The notes: generated from the sequence alone by a model not told the origin. Shown: positions 16,391 to 26,421, counted from the first letter of the stretch. The stretch is 64,000 nucleotides of DNA from Haloterrigena sp. KLK7 (GCF_037914945.1 NZ_CP149787.1:1-64000); one strand, 5' to 3'. Made by a program: numbers and translations.

Positions 16391-17104
16391 ATGGCAGGCC
16401 TGCGCTCGCGGCTCCGAACGCTGCGCGCGGAGACCGACGCCGAGAGCGCACGGGAGTTCTACGGTCGCTGGGCCGCCCTCTACGATCTCATCGCGCGTCG
16501 AACGCCCGGGATTCCGAACCTGCGCCGGCGCTGCGCCGCCGCCTGCCGTCTCGAGCCCGGCGACACCGTCGTCGAGATGGGCTGTGGCACGGGCGCGAAC
16601 CTCCCCTACCTGCGCGATCGGGTCGGCCCCGAGGGAACCGTCGTCGGAATCGACTTTACCGGCCCAGTGCTCGAGCGGGCTCGAGACCTGACGGCCGAGT
16701 ACGACAACGTCCACGTGGTTCGGGGAGACGCGATGCGACCGCCGCTGGCCGCTGATTCGGACGTCGACGCCGTCCTCGCGACGTTCGTCGTCGGCATGCT
16801 CGACGATCCCGCGGGCGCGGTCGACGACTGGTGCGACCTCGTCGGTCCCGGCGGGCACGTCGTCCTCGCCAACGCCGCCTCGAGCCGCGAGTGGTACGCG
16901 CCGCCGGTCAACGCGGTCTTCCGGGCGATCGTCGTGCTCTCGACGCCGCCGACGACGAAACTGCGCTACGAGACGGATCCACACCGACGGTTGGACGAGA
17001 AGATCGCCGCCGCCCACGCGCGCCTCCGCGAGCGGTCGACGGCCGTCGCCGACGAGCGCCACGTCTTCGGGGTCGTGCGACTGACCGGCGGTCGACTCGA
17101 GTGA
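16391..17104 (+). CDS. Class I SAM-dependent methyltransferase (UbiE-like)
   Basis: 237-aa Rossmann-fold methyltransferase. SAM motif I is VVEMGCGTGANLPYL at about residues 59-73, followed by VVGIDFTGPVLERAR and motif II/III segments VVRGDAMRPPLAADSDVDAV and LVGPGGHVVLANAASS. The N-terminal AREFYGRWAALYDLI helix is common in UbiE/small-molecule methyltransferases. It starts one base after the thiR stop codon and is likely co-transcribed with it. Substrate unknown. Confidence 0.82.
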   Translation: MAGLRSRLRTLRAETDAESAREFYGRWAALYDLIARRTPGIPNLRRRCAAACRLEPGDTVVEMGCGTGANLPYLRDRVGPEGTVVGIDFTGPVLERARDLTAEYDNVHVVRGDAMRPPLAADSDVDAVLATFVVGMLDDPAGAVDDWCDLVGPGGHVVLANAASSREWYAPPVNAVFRAIVVLSTPPTTKLRYETDPHRRLDEKIAAAHARLRERSTAVADERHVFGVVRLTGGRLE

Positions 17105-17133
17105 GCGGTTACGGCTGCGCGTTGCGCGTCGGC

Positions 17134-17544
17134 TCAGGCCGACGCCTCGAGGCCCTCGTACGCCGCGATCGGCTCGCGGATCTCGTCGGGTAACGGCGAC
17201 GGTCGTTTCGTCTCGGGATCGATGTGGACCATGGTCGTCTCCGCCGTCGCGGCGACGTCGTCACCGACGCTGATCTCGTAGGCCATCGTGCAACTCGAGT
17301 CGCCGAGCCGCGAGACGTGAAGGGAGACCTCGGGATCGTCGCCCTTGACGATCGGTCGTCCGTAGTCGATCTCGAGGTTCGCGATGACGAACGAGATGTC
17401 CTCGGCGGCGATGTCGACGACCTCCTCGAGGTAGTCGGTGCGCGCGATCTCGAGATAGGTCGCGTAGACGGCGTGATTGACGTGGTCCAGCGGATCGAGG
17501 TCGCGATATCGGACGGGCACCTCGACGGTAAACGGAGCACTCAT
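17134..17544 (-). CDS. Acyl-CoA thioesterase (4HBT hotdog fold)
   Basis: 136-aa hotdog-fold thioesterase. The family pattern is visible as VPVRYRDLDPLDHVNHAVYATYLEIARTDYL, with the catalytic Asp (DLDPLDHVNH), and the strand run FVIANLEIDYGRPI, VSLHVSRLGDSSCTMAYEI and AATAETTMVHID. The start MSAPFTVEVPV matches the family N-terminus; an upstream in-frame extension is not family-like. Acyl substrate cannot be inferred. Confidence 0.88.
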   Translation of the reverse strand: MSAPFTVEVPVRYRDLDPLDHVNHAVYATYLEIARTDYLEEVVDIAAEDISFVIANLEIDYGRPIVKGDDPEVSLHVSRLGDSSCTMAYEISVGDDVAATAETTMVHIDPETKRPSPLPDEIREPIAAYEGLEASA

Positions 17545-17629
17545 TGTGCGTTGTCGAAGTCGGCTGCCGCAAAAGAGGACTGCGGTTCTGGCAATTCCGC
17601 TGCGGCCGGCCGCGCCTCTCGGTCGCACG

Positions 17630-18403
17630 TTACGTCGCTTCTCGCTCGTACAGACGGGCGTGTGCCGTACAGAACGCCGGTTCGCGCAACTGGGCCTCGA
17701 TTAAGTCCTCGTGGTAGTGGGCGTTGAAGAGGCGACAACCCTCCCGCTCGCAGAAGGCCTCGCCCGTCTCGAGGTAGTGGTACGCCTGCAAGACGTACCC
17801 CTTCAGCGCGTCCGTCGTCCGGGGGTCGTCCTCGACCAGAAAGTCGCCCTCGACCTGGTTCTCGAGAACCTCGCGGGGCGGCGCGTCGCCCGATAGCAGC
17901 GCGTGGCGCTGCTTTTCCTTGTAGTATTCTTCCGGCTTCGCGGGAGCCTCGTAGAGACCGGGAACCGAGATCAACGCCGGCTGGCCGAGGACGTTGACGC
18001 GCTTGTGCCAGCGGCCGTCGTGATCGCCCCAGGTCCCGATCGCGCGATCCAGAATCGGCACGTGGAGCGTCTCGAGGTCCCGTTCGTCGTCCGGGAGCGC
18101 GCTGTTGAGCGCCCGCTGGACGGCCACGCCGTCGTAGAGGACCCCGCCCTCGCGCTCGGGGTGCTCGAGGGCCCGTTCCTCGTAGCGGATCGTCCCGAGC
18201 ATCGTGTTGCCGGTCTCGCGGTCGTACGGCGAGGGGACTCGCGCCTCGGCGAATCGCTCGGCGAGGTCGTCCGTTCGGTGGACGTCCAGAAAGCGGTCGC
18301 GAACCGATACCGATGCGTCGATTCGGGCCTCGAGCCAGTCACCGATCGCGTCGACGTCGGCGACGGTCGAGGGAACGCGATAGCAGACGACGGTGTCGAC
18401 CAT
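17630..18403 (-). CDS. Conserved haloarchaeal protein, possible metal-binding (DUF6775-like)
   Basis: 257-aa cytoplasmic protein starting MVDTVVCYRVPSTVADVDAI. The C-terminus has clustered Cys and His residues: CEREGCRLFNAHYHEDLIEAQL and AFCTAHARLYE, which look like metal ligands. I associate this layout with the DUF6775 putative metallopeptidase family, but only from memory. A TATA-like GTATTTCAC lies about 30 nt upstream of the ATG. No partner gene is evident. Confidence 0.55.
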   Translation of the reverse strand: MVDTVVCYRVPSTVADVDAIGDWLEARIDASVSVRDRFLDVHRTDDLAERFAEARVPSPYDRETGNTMLGTIRYEERALEHPEREGGVLYDGVAVQRALNSALPDDERDLETLHVPILDRAIGTWGDHDGRWHKRVNVLGQPALISVPGLYEAPAKPEEYYKEKQRHALLSGDAPPREVLENQVEGDFLVEDDPRTTDALKGYVLQAYHYLETGEAFCEREGCRLFNAHYHEDLIEAQLREPAFCTAHARLYEREAT

Positions 18404-18607
18404 GTATTACCTACCGGTACCACCCAGTGAAATACTTGTGATCGACGAGCGGGAACGATCCCTCACCATCGCGGCGCGTCCGGACGTCATCGGCGACAGC
18501 AGTACGTTGAGAGTCTCTCGCGGAGAGAGTAACGGACCGAGAGTGAGCGACGCGGTGCTCGTCGGGACGTCGATGCGGTCGAAAAACGCGTTATTTTCGA
18601 GATTCGG

Positions 18608-19540
18608 TCAGTCGTCCGCCGGCGTCGCCGCGCGCGAGGTGATGTCGACGGGTTCGGCGTCGACCTCGAGTTCGTCGAGCGCGACCTGGGCGGCGCGCTT
18701 GCCGGAGACGAGCATGGCGCCGAAGGTCGGGCCCATGCGCGGGAGGCCGTAGGTCGTCGCGGTGGCCATCCCCGTGGCGATTAGTCCGTCGTGGACGAGA
18801 CCGGTGTGCTCGACGACGGCGTCCTCGGACTTGCCGACCCACATGGAGTCGTGGCCCGGCGAGTCGTGGCCGGGTGCGCCGTACGTGTCGTCGTCGGTCT
18901 GGTCCATACCGGTTGCCGATTCTTCGGCGTCGCCGATGCCGGGCGCGTCGAGGACGCCGCGCTCGTCGAGTTTCTTGACGGCCATCGCGTCGTGGCCCGT
19001 CGCGTCGATGACGAGGTCGGCCTCGACGGCGATCGGGTCGACGCAGGTGATCTCGCGGGGCAGCGCGTGGACCGGCGTCCAGTTCATGACGATCCCCGAG
19101 ACCTTGTGGTCCTCGCGGATGACGATGTCAGTGAACTCCGTCATGTTCTGCATCTTCGCGCCGGCGTCGCAGGCGGCCTTGATGAGCCCGGAACAGGCCT
19201 CGGGGCCGTTGGCGATGTAGAGCCCCTCGCTGTCCTCGGACTGTTTGTGCGAGACGTCGAGTTCGTCGAGGATCTGCTGGGCGGGGTCGCGGACGGTCAC
19301 CTTGTTCATCAGGAAACCGCCGAGCCAGAACCCGCCGCCCAGGTAGTTGTTCTTCTCGACGACCATCGTCTTGACGCCGCGCTCGGAGAGTTCCTTCGCG
19401 GCCGTCAGCCCCGAGGGCCCGCCGCCCACGATGATGACGTCCGAGTCCGAGAAGTCCATGAACTCCTCGGTCCACTCCTGTCCGATCGCGCGGGTAACGT
19501 CGGCCTCTCCCACCTGACTGAACTGCTCGAATTCGCTCAT
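18608..19540 (-). CDS. thi4: Thiazole synthase Thi4 (ADP-thiazole synthase)
   Basis: 310-aa enzyme that builds the thiazole moiety of thiamine from NAD and glycine. The N-terminal FAD/NAD fold is clear ([21 protein letters not shown], about residues 35-55; [17 protein letters not shown]). Cys166 in [10 protein letters not shown] corresponds to the active-site Cys of the yeast and Haloferax enzymes, where the Cys is the sulfur donor or otherwise essential; methanogen homologues have His. [19 protein letters not shown] and the C-terminal [20 protein letters not shown] are also typical. ThiR (15490-16389) is the expected regulator. The ATG at 19540 is six codons inside a longer frame and matches the family start. 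Confidence 0.93.
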   Translation of the reverse strand: MSEFEQFSQVGEADVTRAIGQEWTEEFMDFSDSDVIIVGGGPSGLTAAKELSERGVKTMVVEKNNYLGGGFWLGGFLMNKVTVRDPAQQILDELDVSHKQSEDSEGLYIANGPEACSGLIKAACDAGAKMQNMTEFTDIVIREDHKVSGIVMNWTPVHALPREITCVDPIAVEADLVIDATGHDAMAVKKLDERGVLDAPGIGDAEESATGMDQTDDDTYGAPGHDSPGHDSMWVGKSEDAVVEHTGLVHDGLIATGMATATTYGLPRMGPTFGAMLVSGKRAAQVALDELEVDAEPVDITSRAATPADD

Positions 19541-19735
19541 ACAACTTAGTGGTAGCACCCCGTGGTGAAAAGTCTATCGTGACGAGTCTCTCGGAACCTT
19601 CAGATTTCGGACGTGTCACGGCGATGTACTCGGTACTGCTGGAGAACGTCGTCGAGAGCCGATTCGCGTCCACGTCGGTCACGACCCGTCGACCGAGACT
19701 CCGCGGGCCTCGACGGCGAGCGCTCGAGGGCGCCG

Positions 19736-21211
19736 TCAGTCGTCGGTCAACTCGGCGTCGGCGTCGTCCGTCGCGTCCGTTTCACCTGACGTGCGCTCGT
19801 CGCCGACTCGCGATTCGTCCCTCGAACCGCGACCGTCGTCGATGACGCCCTCCGTCCACGTTCCCAATCGGAACCAGGCGACGGCGACGAGAAACGAGGC
19901 GACCATGCCGAACGAGTAGGCCCACCAGATCCCCTCGATGCCCCAGTCGAGGCCGCCGACCTCGAGGCCGAGGCCGGGAACGGTCACCGTCCACGCGAAC
20001 GCGAGGACGAGCGCGACGGGCAGGCGGAAGATCCACCGCGAGAGGAAGGAGAGCACCATCGCTTCGCGGGTGTTGCCCGCGCCGCGGAAGGCGCCCTGGA
20101 CGACCATGACGCCCGCGAAGAGGGCCCAGAACGGCGCCATGATTCGCAGGAAGACGACGCCCTCGGCGATCACGTCGGGGTCGGCGACGAAGATCCGCAT
20201 GGCCTGGGCCGGAAACGCGATCAGGACCGCCGCGACGGCGCCGATCAGGACCATCGTCCCCGCGGTCGCGGTCCGCGCGACGGCCGCCGCTCGCTCGGGC
20301 GTCTCAGCGCCGAGGTTCTGGCCGACGCCGGTCGCGGTCGCGTTGCCGACGGCCCCGGCGACCGCCCACGTCACGGACATCAGCCGGACGCCGATGCCGT
20401 AGGCCGCCGTGGGCGTCGCGCCGAAGCGGGCGACCAGTCCGGCCATCGCGACCGAGGCGAAACTGCGCGCCCAGCCGTCGATCGTCGACGGGGAGCCGAC
20501 GTCGACGAGTTGTTTCAGAATGTCGACGTCAGGTGTGAGATCCTCGAGTCGGAGGCGAACGCCGAAACCCCCGTCGAGCAGGATGTAGATCCCTGCGGCG
20601 GCGGCCAGCCCGCGGGAGCAGAACGTCGCGATGCCGGCGCCGCGAGTCCCCCACGCCGGGAACGGTCCCCAACCGAGGATGAGGAACGGGTCGAGGACGA
20701 CGTTGACGCCGGCCGAGACGACGACGAGCCACATCGCCGTCTTCGTGTCGCCCGCGCCCTGCAGCGACGACCGGAACGCGAAGAAGAGGAAGGTCAGCGG
20801 TAAGGCGAGGAAGATGACCTCGATGTACGCCAGCGCTTCGGCGAACACCGGCCCGCGGGCGCCGATCAACTCGAGCAGCGGGCGGCGAAAGACCAGGCCG
20901 ACCGCGGCGAGAACGCTCGAGACGGCCAGCGTCAGCAGGATCGTCTGGGCGACCACGCGGTCGGCCGTGCGGTCGTCGCCGGCGCCGACGTACTGGGAGA
21001 CCAGGGCGATCGTCGCCGCGGTGATTCCCATCGCCGTCGAGACGAACAGCCACGAGAGGGGAAACATCAGCGAGACGGCGGCGACGGCGTCGCTGCTGAC
21101 GCGGCCGACCCAGAACATATCCGCGAGGTTGTAGACGGTCTGGAGCAGGTTCCCCAGGACCAGCGGCCACGCGAGGCGGGCGAGCTTCGGGGGGATCGCC
21201 CCCGTCGTCAT
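19736..21211 (-). CDS. MATE family efflux transporter
   Basis: 491-aa antiporter-type exporter with twelve predicted transmembrane helices. The family motifs LAWPLVLGNLLQTVYNLADM and FWVGRVSSDAVAAVSL begin the protein, and the second half repeats the motif set (VGSPSTIDGWARSFASVAMAGLV, AAYGIGVRLMS, QGAFRGAGNTREAM). The C-terminus is a short acidic cytoplasmic tail. MATE pumps expel drugs or metabolites using Na+ or H+. The ATG at 21211 is chosen, but a GTG at 21253 would add 14 residues in a style (RKRVDMTTGAIPP) also seen in the family. Confidence 0.88.
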   Translation of the reverse strand: MTTGAIPPKLARLAWPLVLGNLLQTVYNLADMFWVGRVSSDAVAAVSLMFPLSWLFVSTAMGITAATIALVSQYVGAGDDRTADRVVAQTILLTLAVSSVLAAVGLVFRRPLLELIGARGPVFAEALAYIEVIFLALPLTFLFFAFRSSLQGAGDTKTAMWLVVVSAGVNVVLDPFLILGWGPFPAWGTRGAGIATFCSRGLAAAAGIYILLDGGFGVRLRLEDLTPDVDILKQLVDVGSPSTIDGWARSFASVAMAGLVARFGATPTAAYGIGVRLMSVTWAVAGAVGNATATGVGQNLGAETPERAAAVARTATAGTMVLIGAVAAVLIAFPAQAMRIFVADPDVIAEGVVFLRIMAPFWALFAGVMVVQGAFRGAGNTREAMVLSFLSRWIFRLPVALVLAFAWTVTVPGLGLEVGGLDWGIEGIWWAYSFGMVASFLVAVAWFRLGTWTEGVIDDGRGSRDESRVGDERTSGETDATDDADAELTDD

Positions 21212-21407
21212 GTCGACGCGCTTGCGCTCCGGTTGCGAGTCCGTCTCTGCCACGTGTTCGTTCCCGTCCGTACCTCGCCCGTTCGGGAGAAAAGGGCTCG
21301 GCTCGACTGACGGATTGCCGGCTCCGCGAGGTCGGAACGAGCGCCCGCGGTCCGAGAGAGTCGGATTCGCGGATCGAAAGAGGGAGTACGTTAGTTGTGA
21401 ATATCCC

Positions 21408-21417
21408 TTATATTTAT
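21408..21417 (+). promoter_or_regulatory. TATA box of the GH97 gene
   Basis: TTATATTTAT, a strong AT-only box in a GC-rich context, about 35 nt before the ATG at 21447; predicts a 5' leader of only a few bases. Confidence 0.5.
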
Positions 21418-21446
21418 GTGCGAGGGTGTGACAGGCACTATCTGGA

Positions 21447-24400
21447 ATGCACGAAGAAAATTTACAACAATCGTTTTCGCATTCGAGTCGACGCCGGTTC
21501 CTCGGCGGTGTAACGGCGATGCTAGCCGCGGCAGCGTACACGCGAACCGTCCCCGAGGACGCGGCAGCGCGAGTGACGAACGGCGACGACCGCGCCGTCC
21601 AGTGCGTCAGTTCGCCGGACGGCGCCGTCGAGGTGACCGTCGACGTGTCCGACGGGACCCCGCGCTACGCGGTGGCGGTCGACGACACGACCTACCTCGA
21701 GCCGTCACCCGTCGGATTCGACTTCCGGAACCAGCCGTCGTTCGGGGCGGCGGCCGACGGACCGACCGGCGCCGACCTCGCGGTCACCGGAAGCGAACGC
21801 GTGTCAGAGACGGAGATCTGGGAGCCCGTCTGGGGCGCCTACGACAGCGTCGACGCCGAGTACAACGCGCTCGTGGTCGGGCTCGAGGAGACCGGCGATC
21901 CGGGCCGGACGGCGAACCTCGAGGTCCGCGTCTTCGATGACGGCGTCGGCCTGCGGGTCGTCCTCGGCGAGGACTTCGCGGGCAACAGCGGACGGGCCGT
22001 CCTCACGTCCGAAAACACCGGGTTCGCGTTCGCCGACGACTACACCGCCTGGTGGATCCGCAACGAGGTCACCAACCCGCGGTTCGAACAGGAGTACGAG
22101 GAGACCGCATTGAGCGAGATCCCCGGCGGGACGCGGGAGACCCGGCCCACGGGCACACCGCTGCGAAACGGCGCGCACACGCCGCTGACGGTCGAGGCCG
22201 GCGACGGGGAGGTCTATCTGAGCGTTCACGAGGCGGACCTCGAGGACTACGCGGCCGCGACGCTCGCCCCGCGGTCGGACGCGGGCGGAACGGAGCTCGT
22301 CACGGAACTCACCCCGCTGCCCGACGGGACGAAGGCCTCGCTGGAGCTCCCGAACGCGACGCCCTGGCGGACGATCCAGATCGGACGCCGGCCGGGCGAC
22401 CTGATCGAGTCGCAGCTGATCCCGCTGTTGAGTTCCGACCTGGCGGAGTCGGCCATGCCGACGGTCGACGGCGAACCCGACACCGACTGGATCGAGCCCC
22501 GCAAGTACGTCGGTATCTGGTGGACGATGATCGCCGGCTCCGCCAACTGGGAGTACCGGCCGGACGACTCGTTCGATAGCCCCGAGGAAGCGGCGGGATA
22601 CGTTCACGGCGCCCGCACCGAGCGGATGAAACGGTACATGGCCTTCGCGGCCGAGAACGGCATCGACAGCGTCCTCGTCGAGGGGTGGAACGAGGGATGG
22701 GACACCTATCCCGGCGACGGCACCGGCCTGCAGTTCGGCGTCGACGACTCCTACCCCGACTTCGACGTGCGCGAAGTGACCGACTTCGGCCGCTCGCTCG
22801 AGTCCGACGTGGAGATGACGATCCACAACGAGACCGCGGGTGCCCTCCCGCATTACGAGGACCAGATCCTGGACGACGACATCTTCGCTCAGTACGAGGA
22901 CGTCGGGATCCACTCGATCAAGAACGGCTACGTCTCCGACGAGGGGCTGGGGATCGAAGGCGACGGCTCCGAGCCGACGCACAACCAGCACAACCAGCTG
23001 GCGGTCAACCACCACCGGTTGGTGATCGAAAACGCCGCGGCGAACCGCCAGCTGCTCGAGATCCACGAGGGGATCAAGCCGACCGGCGAGATCCGGACCT
23101 ACCCGAACGTGGCCAACCGCGAGGTCGTGAAGGCCCAGGAGTACGACGGCTTCGAGCAGTTGAGCGCGGACGTCGATCCGGACCACCACGTCACGCTCCC
23201 GTTCACGCGGAACCTCGCCGGCCCGGTCAGCTACCAGCCCGGAATCTTCGATATCACCTTCAACGACGACCGAGGTGGACAGATTCAGACGACGCGCGCG
23301 AAACAGCTCGCCCTCTACCCGAACTACCTGAGCGGGCTGCAGATGGTCGCCGACCGCGTCGAGGCCTACGTCAACGCCGAACTCGAGGTCGGCGAGTGTC
23401 TCCAGGCCGCCTCGGGCGACATCGACGGCTTCGTCACGCTGGACGAGTGGCGAAACGCCTTCGGGACGAACTACGTCGCCGTCGATCCCAACCGCGTCCC
23501 GTCGGGGTCGTCGGTCTCCGTCACCGTCGAAGACGCCGACGCGGGCACGCACGAGCTCCACCTCCGATACGCGGCGGCACCCGAGGACAACGCGCAGCGA
23601 GTCGTCGAGGCGGGCGAAACCCAGGCGACGCTTCGCGTCAACGACGAGACGATGACGATCAATCCCGACTTCACCGACTACTGGGACCAGTGGGAGGTCT
23701 TCACGACGGAAGTCGACCTCGAGGACGGCGACAACGAGATCGGGATCGAACTGCAGTACGACGATTCGGGCGACGAGTTCTCCGGCGACGTCGGCGGCTT
23801 CAACCTCAACACGATCGGCGTCAGCGAGCTCGAGGAGCCGTCTCCGGTCCCGGCCGACTACGAGGGCTACACGCCCGAAAACGAGAACTTCGACGCGAAA
23901 CCCGAGTTCGCGTTCATCGAGAACGTGCCCGCGGCCGGCTGGGACGAGACGCGGGTGGTCGACGCCGAGATCGGCGACTACACCGTCACCGCCCGCAGGG
24001 CGGGCGACGAGTGGTACGTCGGCGCGATGACCGACGAGGGCGGCCGCGCGGTCGACGTGCCGCTCGAGTTCCTCGCTCCGGGGAACTCCGGCGGCAAGGG
24101 CAACGGAAACGGACCGAAGGGGCCCAAGTACGTCGCCGAGATCTACTCGGACGGCCTCGGCGGCGGCTACGAGTCCGATCCCGAGGCCGTCAGGATCGAC
24201 GAAGCCGTCGTCGACCCGAGCGCGACGATCCTCGCGTCGATGGCCCGCAGCGGGGGGACGGCGATCCGACTCCGTCCCGCAAACGGGAAGGAACGCAAGA
24301 AGCTTCCCACCTACGAGCGGCCGACACAGGACGTGAGTTACGACATCGACGGGGAAGCGGATCTCGGCGAGCCGTTCATCGCTGCCACCGGCTCGAACGA

Positions 24401-25268
24401 CGGCGACTTCGTCGGCGGGACGACCGTCGCGATCGAGGTCGACGGCGAGCGCGAGACCGTCGACAACGTCCGTCTCTCGCCCGGAGCGACCGACGAGACC
24501 GTCGAACTCGGCTACGCGATTACGTCGATCGGCACGTACGACGTCGTCCTGCGCGATCCGGACGACGGGAGCGTCCTCGAGTCGGCGACCGTCACCGTCG
24601 CGCCCGGCGACCTCGTCGCCGAGTTCGACGACCCGGCCGGCGACGACCACGGCCCCGGCGAGTACACCTACCCGACCAGCGACGACTTCCGGGACGGGGC
24701 GTTCGACCTGCGTTCGTTCGCCGTCTACGAGGCCGACGACGCGTATCGGTTCGCCTTCGAAGTCGAGGAGCTCTACGACACCTTCGGCGGGGAGTTCTCG
24801 CCCCACTACTTCGCGGTCTATCTCCGGGACCCGTCCCTGGACGGCGGCCGAACGACGGAGCTCGGCGACCTCGAGGTCACCGCCGCGTTCGAGGAGCCCT
24901 GGCACTACCGCGTCGCCGCCAGCGGCTTCGGCTCGAGCGTCGTCGACGCGGCCGGCACCGACTTCGGGTCGCCGAATACCATCGTCGACTTCGAGAGCGA
25001 CACGGCCATCCTGTCGGTCCCGAAGGACGCGCTCAGTGTAGACATCGCGAACGTCGAGGTCGTCCCCGTGGTCGGCTCCGAGGACCGCGGGACGTTCCGC
25101 GCCGTCGGCGTCGAGGCCGAAGGCTACGTCTTCGGCGGCGCACGCGAAGGCGCGGCCGAGAACGCCCCGCGGATCATCGACCTCCTGACGCCGTCGGACG
25201 TCGATCAGTCCGAGGCGCTCGCGTACGACGCGGACTCACCGGCGACGCTCCCGTTCGTCCCGCTGTGA
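21447..25268 (+). CDS. Secreted multidomain glycoside hydrolase family 97 protein
   Basis: 1273-aa exported glycosidase. A Tat signal (SRRRFLGGVTAMLAAAAYT, residues 14-32) lacks a lipobox Cys, so it is released or held by its other domains. Order: GH97 N-terminal beta domain (about 50-330); catalytic barrel (about 350-620) with KYVGIWWTM, DSVLVEGWNEGWD, IHEGIKPTGEIRTYPN, QEYDGFEQ and PFTRNLAGPVSYQPG; an inserted carbohydrate-binding-like beta domain (about 680-800); the GH97 C-terminal domain (FAFIENVPAAGWDETRV, GDYTVTARR, about 830-900); a CARDB-like beta domain (about 965-1050); and a glucodextranase-C-like domain (about 1055-1250, GDDHGPGEYTYPTSDDF). GH97 enzymes act on alpha-glucosides or alpha-galactosides; the sequence does not settle which. 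Confidence 0.88.
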   Translation: MHEENLQQSFSHSSRRRFLGGVTAMLAAAAYTRTVPEDAAARVTNGDDRAVQCVSSPDGAVEVTVDVSDGTPRYAVAVDDTTYLEPSPVGFDFRNQPSFGAAADGPTGADLAVTGSERVSETEIWEPVWGAYDSVDAEYNALVVGLEETGDPGRTANLEVRVFDDGVGLRVVLGEDFAGNSGRAVLTSENTGFAFADDYTAWWIRNEVTNPRFEQEYEETALSEIPGGTRETRPTGTPLRNGAHTPLTVEAGDGEVYLSVHEADLEDYAAATLAPRSDAGGTELVTELTPLPDGTKASLELPNATPWRTIQIGRRPGDLIESQLIPLLSSDLAESAMPTVDGEPDTDWIEPRKYVGIWWTMIAGSANWEYRPDDSFDSPEEAAGYVHGARTERMKRYMAFAAENGIDSVLVEGWNEGWDTYPGDGTGLQFGVDDSYPDFDVREVTDFGRSLESDVEMTIHNETAGALPHYEDQILDDDIFAQYEDVGIHSIKNGYVSDEGLGIEGDGSEPTHNQHNQLAVNHHRLVIENAAANRQLLEIHEGIKPTGEIRTYPNVANREVVKAQEYDGFEQLSADVDPDHHVTLPFTRNLAGPVSYQPGIFDITFNDDRGGQIQTTRAKQLALYPNYLSGLQMVADRVEAYVNAELEVGECLQAASGDIDGFVTLDEWRNAFGTNYVAVDPNRVPSGSSVSVTVEDADAGTHELHLRYAAAPEDNAQRVVEAGETQATLRVNDETMTINPDFTDYWDQWEVFTTEVDLEDGDNEIGIELQYDDSGDEFSGDVGGFNLNTIGVSELEEPSPVPADYEGYTPENENFDAKPEFAFIENVPAAGWDETRVVDAEIGDYTVTARRAGDEWYVGAMTDEGGRAVDVPLEFLAPGNSGGKGNGNGPKGPKYVAEIYSDGLGGGYESDPEAVRIDEAVVDPSATILASMARSGGTAIRLRPANGKERKKLPTYERPTQDVSYDIDGEADLGEPFIAATGSNDGDFVGGTTVAIEVDGERETVDNVRLSPGATDETVELGYAITSIGTYDVVLRDPDDGSVLESATVTVAPGDLVAEFDDPAGDDHGPGEYTYPTSDDFRDGAFDLRSFAVYEADDAYRFAFEVEELYDTFGGEFSPHYFAVYLRDPSLDGGRTTELGDLEVTAAFEEPWHYRVAASGFGSSVVDAAGTDFGSPNTIVDFESDTAILSVPKDALSVDIANVEVVPVVGSEDRGTFRAVGVEAEGYVFGGAREGAAENAPRIIDLLTPSDVDQSEALAYDADSPATLPFVPL

Positions 25269-25512
25269 CCGCTCGCTCGCGCGTCGGTAGCCGTCGTCGG
25301 TGATCGGCTCGGACGGGCCCCAACTCGGTCGCGCGTCCGAGCCCGGATTCGGTCCACCGACGGATACTCGAGGCGACGATTACACGCGAGTCGACCCGTC
25401 CACCCCATCCGTTTTCCCGTTGAACCGTCACCGACTGACGACCCTCATTGCGCGCGACCGACGCGTACTATTCGTGGTTATCGCTTATGGATCAGGGCCG
25501 CGTGAGTCGGTT

Positions 25513-26421
25513 ATGGCGGCGATCGACTCCATCGAACGGCTTTTCCAGACGGTTTACAGGGGGCCGGTCAAGCGAGCGGCACACGCGACGGGGATCAACG
25601 AACTCCTCGAGTGGGGACTCTGGGCGGGCTACCGGACGCTCAACGGCGGCGAGAAGACGCTCCGAATCGGCGGCGAGTCGGCGACGTTCGCCGTGCCGAC
25701 GCGGTCGACCCTCGGCGTTCTGAGCGTCGCGGAGACGGTCGAACGGCCGATCTATCGGGACCTCCTCGAGCGCGTTCGCCCGGACGACGTCTTCTGGGAC
25801 GTCGGCGCCAACGCCGGTACCTACAGCTGTCTCGTCGGATCTCGGCTCGCGGACGGCGACGGCACCGTCGTCTCGTTCGAGCCGTATCCGCCGACCGTGG
25901 ACCTGCTGAGACGGAACCTCCGCCGAAACGACGTCGACGCGACCGTCGTCCCGTTCGCGCTCGGGGACGCCGACGGGACGACCGAACTGGCGGTGCGCTA
26001 CGACGACGAACCCGGATCGCAGGAGCACACGCTGACGCCCGAGCGTCGCGACTCCGAGGCCGTCGTCGACGCGGTGACGGTCCCCGTCCGCCGCGGCGAC
26101 ACCCTCGTCGACGACGGGACGCTGCCCGAACCGACCGTGCTGAAAATCGACGCCGAAGGCGCCGGCCCGGCGGTGCTCGCGGGCCTCGAGTCGACGCTGT
26201 CGACCGGCGCCCCGCGTCGCGTCTACGTCGAGCCCCACGGGAACACGGACGAACTCGAGTCGACGCTCACCGAGTTCGGCTTCTCGGTCACTCGCGAGTA
26301 TCTCGGTCGGCACCGGGCGAACAGGAACCCGATCCTCGTGGCCACGCGGGCCTCGACGGGACCGACGGGGCGCGTCTCGCGACTGCTCGGTCGGGGCGGC
26401 GAGGAACCGCAGTCGTCCTGA
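25513..26421 (+). CDS. FkbM family methyltransferase
   Basis: 302-aa SAM-dependent methyltransferase. The FkbM pattern is clear: DDVFWDVGANAGTYSCLVGSRLADGDG (motif I), VVSFEPYPPTVDLLRRNLRRN, VVPFALGDADGTTEL and PTVLKIDAEGAGPAVLAGLE. FkbM enzymes commonly O-methylate sugars or glycans, and proximity to the GH97 glycosidase fits carbohydrate metabolism, although no operon link is visible (about 240 bp between them). The start MAAIDSIERL at 25513 is preferred to longer frames because TTATGG about 28 nt upstream can serve as a TATA box. Confidence 0.85.
   Translation: MAAIDSIERLFQTVYRGPVKRAAHATGINELLEWGLWAGYRTLNGGEKTLRIGGESATFAVPTRSTLGVLSVAETVERPIYRDLLERVRPDDVFWDVGANAGTYSCLVGSRLADGDGTVVSFEPYPPTVDLLRRNLRRNDVDATVVPFALGDADGTTELAVRYDDEPGSQEHTLTPERRDSEAVVDAVTVPVRRGDTLVDDGTLPEPTVLKIDAEGAGPAVLAGLESTLSTGAPRRVYVEPHGNTDELESTLTEFGFSVTREYLGRHRANRNPILVATRASTGPTGRVSRLLGRGGEEPQSS

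Noticed and set aside
21804-24905. Long open frame antisense to the GH97 gene (over 1000 codons).
   Set aside because: High-GC codon bias creates long antisense frames; its product is Arg/Val/Asp-rich repeats with no motif, while the plus strand has a full family match.
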